From Streptomonospora nanhaiensis (lineage in GTDB: Bacteria > Actinomycetota > Actinomycetes > Streptosporangiales > Streptosporangiaceae): a stretch of 64,000 nucleotides of DNA. Both the position numbers and the translations under genes were made by a program. Location: the NCBI RefSeq assembly GCF_026642255.1, contig NZ_CP113264.1, positions 6,076,001-6,140,000 on the forward strand. The letters run 5' to 3'. Shown here piece after piece: positions 58,344-64,000 of the stretch; the first letter of the stretch is position 1, and each line of letters opens with the position of its first letter. Below the pieces are notes generated by a model. It did not search any database and had not been told where the DNA came from. It saw only the letters and a program-made list of their open reading frames with translations.

Positions 58344-58359
58344 GTTGACAAACGTCAAC
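58344..58359. promoter_or_regulatory. Operator-like palindrome between the HicA-like and HTH genes
   Basis: Perfect GTTGAC-AAAC-GTCAAC. It stands out in a low-AT stretch, 69 bp upstream of the HTH gene. A good candidate binding site for the HTH protein itself. Confidence 0.6.
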
Positions 58360-58492
58360 AACAGGGTACCTGCCGCGGCGTGATCGCACCATGCCCGGGA
58401 CGGGGCCGCCGCCGCGGCCCGCACCCGTCGTCCGCGGCCGGACCCCGGGACGCGCCGCCCGCTCCGCCGAGGGGCCGGCCGCCCCGCCGGGA

Positions 58493-58756
58493 TCACCCGC
58501 GGGGGCCGCTCGCACCGCGCCGGGGGTCGTCCGGGGGCATGGGGCAGCGCCGGGCCTCCTGCCTGATCCGGCGTGCGGCCCGGCCGGAGTCCCTCGGCGT
58601 CCCGGGAACCTGGATGCGGGTGCAGCCGCAGTCGCAGTACAGGCGGCCCCAGTGGCCCTCTCGCCTGAGCACCCACCCCCGCTCCCCCAGCTCCTTGAGG
58701 ACCTCCCGGACCTCCTTGTCCTGGTGGCGCCCGGGACCGAGCTCACGGCCGGTCAC
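58493..58756 (-). CDS. HicA-like small protein, candidate toxin
   Basis: 87 aa from GTG at 58756 (GGGAGG upstream). The predicted order alpha (DKEVREVLKELGERG)-beta (WVLRREG)-beta (HWGRLYCDCG)-beta (TRIQVPGTP)-alpha (GRAARRIRQEARR) matches the dsRBD-like HicA mRNA-interferase fold. The GH at residues 34-35 sits where HicA has its catalytic GSH histidine. Three cysteines (CDCGC) are unusual for HicA. Same strand as the HTH gene 217 nt downstream, so toxin-antitoxin is plausible but unproven; it could also be a plain RNA-binding protein. Confidence 0.65.
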   Translation of the reverse strand: MTGRELGPGRHQDKEVREVLKELGERGWVLRREGHWGRLYCDCGCTRIQVPGTPRDSGRAARRIRQEARRCPMPPDDPRRGASGPRG

Positions 58757-59140
58757 GGCGCACCGCCTCCCCGCGGGGAGGGGCGTGCGGCCCGGTCGGC
58801 CGTCCGGGGGGAGAGGTCGCTCTTCATACGCTCCGACAGGGGGTTGGGCGGTCGGGGAGACTGCGCCGCCCCAGTATTCCAGGGGCGGCCCGCCCGCGCG
58901 GGCACACCCGGGCCACACGCGGCGGCGGCGAACGGTTTCCGCGCCCCCGGCCCCGGTCCCCGCACGACCGGAGCGCGGGCGGGCGGTGGTTTCGGGGCAG
59001 ACCTCGGCAGGAGGTCCGCGACGCCGGGGACTGACGGCTCCGGGAGGCCGCGACAACGGTGGTGCCCCACGGATCCGACCGGCGTCCTGCACGGGCGGCG
59101 GGCCCTGAGGCCACGGCGAGGGGGCGGCCCCGGACGCACG
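58757..59140. other. Intergenic region upstream of the HicA-like gene
   Basis: GC-rich; I see no gene, and only short spurious frames. It should contain the promoter of the HicA-like gene, but no clear boxes are visible. Confidence 0.35.
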
Positions 59141-59167
59141 AAAGGCCCCATCCTTGCGGATGGAGCC
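59141..59167 (-). terminator. Intrinsic terminator of tRNA-Glu copy 1
   Basis: GGCTCCATCC-GCAA-GGATGGGGCC (one mismatch) followed on the minus strand by TTTCGTG, just past the tRNA 3' end. Confidence 0.75.
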
Positions 59168-59171
59168 TGAC

Positions 59172-59247
59172 TGGTACCCCCGAGCGGATTCGAACCGCCG
59201 TTACCGCCTTGAGAGGGCGGCGTCCTAGGCCACTAGACGACGGGGGC
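59172..59247 (-). tRNA. tRNA-Glu (anticodon CTC), copy 1
   Basis: Minus strand GCCCCCGTCGTCTAG ... folds with GCCCCCG/CGGGGGT acceptor, anticodon loop CCTCTCA (anticodon CTC), and GGTTCGAATCC T-arm; the 3' CCA is encoded. 76 nt including CCA. Identical in sequence to the copy at 59357-59432. Confidence 0.95.
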
Positions 59248-59321
59248 CGGACGGGTCGGAGCAGGACCGCGAAACCACGATACCCACACCAACCGGACAT
59301 CGGTGACATGCACCGACCCAG

Positions 59322-59345
59322 AAAAAAACTCCCACACCGTGGGAG
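59322..59345 (-). terminator. Intrinsic terminator between the two tRNA-Glu genes
   Basis: CTCCCAC-GGT-GTGGGAG followed by seven Ts on the minus strand, a textbook terminator. It ends the tRNA-Gln/tRNA-Glu copy 2 transcript and implies separate expression of copy 1. Confidence 0.9.
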
Positions 59346-59356
59346 TCTCTCCCTGT

Positions 59357-59432
59357 TGGTACCCCCGAGCGGATTCGAACCGCCGTTACCGCCTTGAGAG
59401 GGCGGCGTCCTAGGCCACTAGACGACGGGGGC
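59357..59432 (-). tRNA. tRNA-Glu (anticodon CTC), copy 2
   Basis: Same 76-nt sequence as the copy at 59172-59247, with CCA encoded; offset 185 bp. It lies 47 nt downstream of tRNA-Gln, probably in the same transcript. Confidence 0.95.
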
Positions 59433-59479
59433 GCAACGGATCAGAGATCCGTGAGACTCACGGAGACCGCAAGTCTGCG

Positions 59480-59551
59480 CTGGGGTACCAGGACTCGAAC
59501 CTAGACTAACTGAACCAGAATCAGTCGTGCTGCCGATTACACCATACCCCA
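59480..59551 (-). tRNA. tRNA-Gln (anticodon CTG)
   Basis: Minus strand TGGGGTATGGTGTAATC ... with TGGGGTA/TACCCCA acceptor, anticodon loop TTCTGGT (CTG), discriminator G; CCA is not encoded (CGC follows). 72 nt. A -10-like TAGAGT lies about 60 nt upstream (59609-59614 on plus as ACTCTA). It lies downstream of gltX. Confidence 0.94.
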
Positions 59552-59693
59552 GTGCCCTGGGAGGACCCGGTAGCTTCCGCTTCCCTGTCCCCCTCGGCGA
59601 CGTGGATAACTCTAGCGGACATTCGGAGTGGTCGCGAACCGAATGCGGGGCGGCCGGCCTGTGGCTCCGACCACCCCGGACCGGGGTCCGCGC

Positions 59694-61139
59694 CTACTCG
59701 GACGCGGAGGCCTCCTGGGCGCGCAGCTTGGCCAGCGCGGCCTCCAGCCGCGCCCGCACGCGCTCGCGGCCGAGCAGCTCCAGCGACTCGAACAGCGGCA
59801 GTCCGACCGTCCGCCCGGTGACCGCGACGCGCACCGGGGCCTGCGCCTTGCCCAGCTTCAGGCCGAGCGTCGCGCCGGTCTCCTCGGTGGCGGTCTTGAG
59901 GTCCTCGGCGGTCCACGGCAGCCCCGGGTCGGCGAAGCGGGACAGGGCGGCCTCCAGCATCTCCGCGCCGACGCCCGGCTTCATGGCCTTGGCCCAGCTC
60001 TTCTCGTCCTCGACGGGCTCGGGGAGGAACAGGAAGTCCACGTTGGGCACGATCTCGCTGAGCACCGCCACGCGGCTCTGCGCGAGCGGTGCGACGGCGG
60101 CGAAGACCTCGGGGTCGTAGTCGGCCGGGTCCCACGGCGCGGCGTCACCGGTCAGCCACGGCCGGCAGCGCTCCGCGAACTCCTCGGCGCTCAGCGCGCG
60201 GATGTACTCGCCGTTGAACGCGCGGAGCTTCTTCTCGTCGAAGAAGGCGCTGGAGCTGTTGACGTCCTCGATGCGGAACAGGGGCACCATCTCCGACCAC
60301 GGCATGATCTCGCGGTCGTCGCCGGGGGCCCACCCCAGCAGCATGAGGTAGTTGACCATCGCCTCGGCGAGGTAGCCCTCCTCCTGGTAGGACTCCAGGG
60401 CCACCTTGTCACGGCGCTTGGACAGCTTCTTGCGCTGCTCGTTGACGATGACGGGCAGGTGCGCCCACACCGGCGGGGTCAGGCCCAGCGCCTCCCACAG
60501 CAGCTGCTGCTTGGGGGTGTTGGACAGGTGCTCCTCGCCGCGGACGACCTGGTTGATGCCCATCTCCACGTCGTCCACGACGTTGGCCAGGACGAACAGC
60601 GGCGAGCCGTCGGCACGCGCGATCACGAAGTCCTCGATGGCGGAGTGCTCGAACTCCACCCGGCCGCGGATCCGGTCCTCCACCACGGTGGGCCCGCCGT
60701 CGGGCACGCGGAAGCGCAGAGCGCGGCCGGGGCCCGGCTCCAGGCCGCGCTCACGGCAGTGGCCGTCGTACCCCAGGTTGGGGTTGTCGCGCCGCTCCTG
60801 CACCTGCTCGCGGGTGCAGTCGCAGTAGTAGGCGCGGCCGTTCTTGTACAGCTCCTGCGCGGTCTCGCGGTGCTTGTCGGCGTAGGCCGACTGGAAGTAG
60901 GGGCCCTCGAAGTGCGGGGCGTCCTCGCCGATGCCGAGCCAGGCCAGCGCACGGACGATGCCCTCGGTCCACTCGGGACGGTTGCGGGCGGCGTCGGTGT
61001 CCTCGATGCGCAGCACCATGCGCCCCTCGGAGCTCTGCTGGGCCAGCGCCCAGTTGAACAGTGCGGATCGGGCGCCGCCGACGTGGAACATGCCCGTGGG
61101 GGACGGGGCGAAGCGGGTACGAAGCGAAGTCTCAGTCAC
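59694..61139 (-). CDS. gltX: Glutamyl-tRNA synthetase
   Basis: Class I synthetase charging tRNA-Glu (and probably tRNA-Gln for later amidation, as usual in actinobacteria). GTG at 61139 gives VTETSLRTRFAPSPTGMFHVG; 481 aa. HIGH-like motif in the first 25 residues, zinc-type YYCDCTREQ ... HCRERG, KMSKS equivalent KLSKRRD, and the helical anticodon-binding C-terminus. The Shine-Dalgarno is weak. Three cognate or near-cognate tRNA genes lie directly downstream. Confidence 0.95.
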   Translation of the reverse strand: MTETSLRTRFAPSPTGMFHVGGARSALFNWALAQQSSEGRMVLRIEDTDAARNRPEWTEGIVRALAWLGIGEDAPHFEGPYFQSAYADKHRETAQELYKNGRAYYCDCTREQVQERRDNPNLGYDGHCRERGLEPGPGRALRFRVPDGGPTVVEDRIRGRVEFEHSAIEDFVIARADGSPLFVLANVVDDVEMGINQVVRGEEHLSNTPKQQLLWEALGLTPPVWAHLPVIVNEQRKKLSKRRDKVALESYQEEGYLAEAMVNYLMLLGWAPGDDREIMPWSEMVPLFRIEDVNSSSAFFDEKKLRAFNGEYIRALSAEEFAERCRPWLTGDAAPWDPADYDPEVFAAVAPLAQSRVAVLSEIVPNVDFLFLPEPVEDEKSWAKAMKPGVGAEMLEAALSRFADPGLPWTAEDLKTATEETGATLGLKLGKAQAPVRVAVTGRTVGLPLFESLELLGRERVRARLEAALAKLRAQEASASE

Positions 61140-61201
61140 GCAGCCCAGGGTATCCGTGGTGTGCGGGGGCCCGGGGGAGGTCCGCCGGCGGCCGGGCGGC
61201 C

Positions 61202-62236
61202 TCACTCCTGCGCGGGCCTGACCGCCAGGGGCCTCGGGAAGCCGAAACCGATCCCGTACCCCTGGGCCAGGGCGTCCGCGAACGCCGCGGCGATCTTGGT
61301 CTCACCGCCGGCGTTGGGGTGGGTGCCGTCGTAGGTGTCGGCGGCCGCGTCCCAGGACTCCCTGCCCGCGACGTCGAGGCTGATCACGGGCGAGGTGTCC
61401 GTGGACAGGTCGGCGGCGACCTCGCGGACGAGCTCGTTGTAGGCGTAGACCCGCAGCGCGAACCCCTCGTCGGACTCGGCCAGGGCGATGGGGAGGGCCT
61501 CGGCGATCACGATGCGCAGGTGCGGGTTGCCCGCGCGGGCCGACTCCACGTAGCCGCGCAGCCGGTGCTCCATCTCCTCCATGGTGACGGGCCACAGCAG
61601 GTCGTTCACGCCGAGCATGACGCACAGGACGTCGGGCCGGTGGACCCGGACCTCCTCCCCGATGGAGGCCGCGGCGTCGCGCAGGGTGCGCCCCCACAGG
61701 GCGTTGTGGTTCTGGTCGAAGTCGGGGTCGCGGTACTCGACGGTGTCCGGGTCGCCGTCGGCTCCGGGCCAGACGACCCCCTCCAGCCCCTGCGGCTCCC
61801 CGGGGGAGGGGCCGGAGGGCTCCTGTCCCGGGCGGTCCGCCGGGGCGCCGTCCCCGCCGCCCTCCTCGTAGTCCTCGGCCGGGTCCTGCGCGGGACTCTC
61901 CACGGCCTCGTCCCCGGTCGTGGGGACGGGCAGGATCATCTCCCGGGTGGCGGGATCGGTGTAGGGGCCGACGAAGTCGAGCCCCTCCACCTGCGGGGCG
62001 AGGTGGTTCCACAGGTGGTAGCGCCAGGTCCGGTCGCCGTTGGCGCCCTGGGTCATCGAGTCGCCCGCCAGCATGATGCGGCGCGGGTGGTCCACTGGTC
62101 CCTCCGCTTCCCGTACGGTCTCGCCGCCGTCGTCGCGCACGGCGGTCCAGTAGAAGGTCCCCGCGACCAGGAGCACGGCCGCGAGCGCGCCAGCGAGGAC
62201 GAGGGGGCGGGGGCGGCGGTGTCGGGGGGTCGTCAC
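61202..62236 (-). CDS. Membrane-anchored or secreted SGNH/GDSL hydrolase
   Basis: 344 aa. An N-terminal transmembrane/signal segment (LVLAGALAAVLLVAGTFYWTA) is followed by an SGNH esterase domain: block I IMLAGDSMTQG, block III MLGVNDLLW, and block V YDGTHPNAGGE with catalytic Asp/His. A disordered, acidic Gly/Pro insert of about 55 residues (about 105-165) separates block I from the rest. The substrate is unknown; extracellular polysaccharide or lipid deacylation is possible. It starts with GTG, and gltX follows 62 nt after its stop. Confidence 0.85.
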   Translation of the reverse strand: MTTPRHRRPRPLVLAGALAAVLLVAGTFYWTAVRDDGGETVREAEGPVDHPRRIMLAGDSMTQGANGDRTWRYHLWNHLAPQVEGLDFVGPYTDPATREMILPVPTTGDEAVESPAQDPAEDYEEGGGDGAPADRPGQEPSGPSPGEPQGLEGVVWPGADGDPDTVEYRDPDFDQNHNALWGRTLRDAAASIGEEVRVHRPDVLCVMLGVNDLLWPVTMEEMEHRLRGYVESARAGNPHLRIVIAEALPIALAESDEGFALRVYAYNELVREVAADLSTDTSPVISLDVAGRESWDAAADTYDGTHPNAGGETKIAAAFADALAQGYGIGFGFPRPLAVRPAQE

Positions 62237-62309
62237 GTGTGGGCCTTCCGCTGGTCCGTGGGCCGGCGGCGAGGCGCGCCGCCGGCCCCGTGGTGGGACG
62301 GTGTTCCGC

Positions 62310-62330
62310 GGGCTCCCGGCCGCGGAGCCC
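62310..62330 (-). terminator. Hairpin after the fumarylacetoacetase-family gene
   Basis: GGGCTC-9 nt-GAGCCC just past the stop at 62333. Confidence 0.45.
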
Positions 62331-62332
62331 GG

Positions 62333-63133
62333 TCAGTCGCGGGCCACCACCCGGTTGCTGATGGTGCCCAGCCCCTCCACCGTCACCGAGACCTCCTGGC
62401 CGATCCGCACCGGCCCCACCCCGGCCGGGGTACCGGTGAGGACCACGTCACCGGGGAGGAGCGTCATGAAGGAGGTGACATAGGCGATGATGTCCGGGAT
62501 GTCGTGGATGAACTGCGAGGTCCGCCCGGACTGGCGGACCTCCCCGTCCACGGTGGTGGTGAGCGCCAGGTCCTGGGCCTCCTCGATGCTCAGCCCGGTG
62601 GTGATCCAGGGCCCGATCGGGCAGAAGGAGTCGAAGCCCTTGGCCCGCGTCCACTGCTTGTCCTTCTTCTGGAGGTCGCGTGCGGTGACGTCGTTGGCGA
62701 CGGTGTACCCGAAGATCACGTCCTTGGCGCGCTCGCGCGGCACCTCCCGGCAGGGCCGCGAGATGACGATGGCCAGCTCGCCCTCGAAGTCGACCCGCTC
62801 CGAGACCGAGGGGTGGAAGATCGGGTCGTTGGGACCGGCCACGGAGGTGGACGGCTTGAGGAACACGACGGGCTCGTCGGTGGACTCGCCCGTGACGTCC
62901 TTCATCTCCGCGACGTGGTCGGCGTAGTTCTTGCCGATGCAGACCACCTTGGTGGGCAGGACCGGTGAGAGCAGCCGGACGTCGGAGAGCCTGGCCCTCT
63001 CACCTGTCAGTTTGATGTCGCCGAGGAGAGGGTGTCCGCTCAGCCGCGCGACGAACTCCTCCCCACTGTCGGAATCGGTGTCGATCAGCCCGAAACCGAC
63101 CTCGTCCCCGACCGCGAACCGTGCGATGCGCAC
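62333..63133 (-). CDS. Fumarylacetoacetate hydrolase family protein
   Basis: 266 aa from GTG at 63133 (GGGAGG 6 nt upstream). FAH fold with a small N-terminal domain and VVCIGKNYADHVAEM, EPVVFLKPSTSV, VDFEGELAIVI, FGYTVANDVTARDLQ, KGFDSFCPIGPW and LTGTPAGVGPV. Metal-binding E-x-E and D residues are present (FEGELA, NDVTA). Substrates in this family range from acylpyruvates to oxaloacetate and catechol meta-cleavage products, so the specific reaction is undetermined. Confidence 0.9.
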   Translation of the reverse strand: MRIARFAVGDEVGFGLIDTDSDSGEEFVARLSGHPLLGDIKLTGERARLSDVRLLSPVLPTKVVCIGKNYADHVAEMKDVTGESTDEPVVFLKPSTSVAGPNDPIFHPSVSERVDFEGELAIVISRPCREVPRERAKDVIFGYTVANDVTARDLQKKDKQWTRAKGFDSFCPIGPWITTGLSIEEAQDLALTTTVDGEVRQSGRTSQFIHDIPDIIAYVTSFMTLLPGDVVLTGTPAGVGPVRIGQEVSVTVEGLGTISNRVVARD

Positions 63134-63390
63134 CTGGTGCCTCCCAGCAGCCCCGTTGTCTCTCTTGCGGTTGAAGCGTATCCGCGCGCCGGGGCCGGGG
63201 TGCGGGCGGGACTCGGTCCGGAACCCCGGCGGGCCAGGACCGGAACCCGGGGTGCGACGGTCCGCAGGCCTCCGTGCGCACAACGGCCGAGCTCCGGGAC
63301 ACCGGGCTTCCCCGGATGCCCGCCTGGCCCGAACTCCGGGTGAACTCTGGCATGCTGGGTCCGATATCCACTGTCGAGAGGTTGCTCGTC

Positions 63391-64000
63391 GTGCCCACGT
63401 CCGCTTCGCCCACGGGCCGGTCCCGTGCCAGGCACCGCCGACGCCGGTACCCGATGGGGCTGGCACTGGGCCTGTGCCTGGTCTCGGGTGCCTCGGCCGT
63501 GCTCATGATCAGCGTGCCCGCGCCGCCGTCCGACCTCGACTCCCCCTCGGAGACCTCCGCCACCGCCCCTGTGGGCGACGGCGTTCCCGACGACTCCGGC
63601 GACCCCAGGGCCTCGGCGGAGGAGTCCGGGCAGGTGGACAGCGCCTCCGGGCAGGGCCAGGAGACCTCCCCCTCCCCGGAGGACGCGGAAGAGGAGGAGC
63701 CCGTCCTCCTCCGCTCCGTGGAGGAGGAGGTCGACAGCGCCGACGGCGAGATGACCGTGATGGAGGGCGAGAGCGACGTCATGGGGGACGGCCCCCTGAC
63801 GACCTTCGCCGTGGAGGTCGAGGACGGGCTCCCCGGCAAGGCCGAGGACTTCGCGGCCGCCGTCGAGGAGATCCTGGGCGACCCCCGCAGCTGGGGGGAC
63901 GACGGGGAGCGCTCGCTCCAGCGGGTGGACGGCGACGACGCCGACATCCGGGTCCTGCTGGCCGCTCCGGACACCGTCGACCGCATGTGCGCCCCGCTCA
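63391..64000 (+). CDS. DUF3152 family protein (C-terminus off window)
   Basis: Starts with GTG at 63391 (GAGAGG 9 nt upstream) and runs off the right edge after 203 codons. A basic N-terminus (RSRARHRRRRYP), one transmembrane helix (MGLALGLCLVSGASAVLMI, about 22-40), a long acidic/Ser/Pro linker, then the start of the DUF3152 domain: TTFAVEVEDGLPGKAEDFAA, ILGDPRSWGDD, and VLLAAPDTVDRMCAPL. DUF3152 proteins are secreted and zincin-like with a later HExxH-type motif that would lie beyond the window. Confidence 0.85.
   Translation, partial: MPTSASPTGRSRARHRRRRYPMGLALGLCLVSGASAVLMISVPAPPSDLDSPSETSATAPVGDGVPDDSGDPRASAEESGQVDSASGQGQETSPSPEDAEEEEPVLLRSVEEEVDSADGEMTVMEGESDVMGDGPLTTFAVEVEDGLPGKAEDFAAAVEEILGDPRSWGDDGERSLQRVDGDDADIRVLLAAPDTVDRMCAPL

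Noticed and set aside
59172..59551. tRNA cluster as an integration (attB) site
   Set aside because: No integrase, no direct repeat of a tRNA 3' end beyond the duplicated tRNA itself, and normal core genes on both sides.

Overview
The window is a very GC-rich stretch of actinomycete chromosome. Several signs point to this: a strongly G/C-biased third codon position, frequent GTG starts, the genes ndgR, cofC (coenzyme F420) and DUF2469/DUF3152/DUF3515, and the gene order itself. It looks like the core arm that in Streptomyces and Mycobacterium runs from rpsB through ffh, ftsY, smc, rnc, recG and leuCD to gltX. A Nocardiopsis-like member of the Streptosporangiales is my best guess, but this is inference. 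Almost everything is housekeeping. I see no transposase, integrase of an element, prophage or biosynthetic cluster.

Layout. 0-12.6 kb: rpsB (cut by the window edge), a secreted M23 peptidase, xerC-ridA, dprA-comM-yraN, DUF2469, lepB, rplS, trmD-rimM, khpA-rpsP and ffh. 12.8-20 kb: a lipoprotein, amtB, ftsY, and a permease plus binding-protein pair behind a cobalamin riboswitch. 20-31.6 kb: a secreted subtilase, smc, a 63-aa coiled-coil protein, acyP, mutM-rnc, rpmF-yceD and coaD. 31.9-38.6 kb: rsmD, recG, rpmB, a membrane-anchored CBM2-like protein, thiL, a stand-alone RAM domain protein and DUF3515. 38.7-47.9 kb: DUF3105 and DUF305 diverging, then cydAB-cydDC and an EI24 membrane protein; from memory of Streptomyces gene order this block is an insertion between the DUF3515 gene and ddl. 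48.2-56.2 kb: ddl, a Cys/Met-metabolism PLP enzyme, gpsA-plsC, cofC, the HU gene and leuDC. 56.3-64 kb: ndgR, an HTH protein and a HicA-like small protein, two identical tRNA-Glu genes, tRNA-Gln, gltX, an SGNH hydrolase, a fumarylacetoacetase-family enzyme and the start of a DUF3152 protein.

Genes that work together include the SRP pathway (ffh, ftsY, lepB), translation and tRNA/rRNA modification (rpsB, rplS, rpsP, rpmF, rpmB, trmD, rimM, rsmD, rnc), DNA uptake and repair (dprA, comM, recG, mutM), cytochrome bd oxidase with its CydDC assembly transporter, leucine synthesis under NdgR, and GluRS beside its tRNA substrates.

The least routine signals lie between or inside genes. They are a four-unit hairpin repeat with an exact 61-nt period after the M23 gene (CRISPR-like spacing), a perfect 18-bp inverted repeat inside the lepB reading frame, a B12 riboswitch whose expression platform visibly hides the Shine-Dalgarno of a transporter that lacks a local ATPase, a 25-bp operator-like palindrome before cydA, a HicA-like/HTH gene pair with its own palindrome, and two promoters whose predicted start falls exactly on the start codon. 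Expected neighbours that are missing are rnhB (between lepB and DUF2469) and glnK-glnD (next to amtB).
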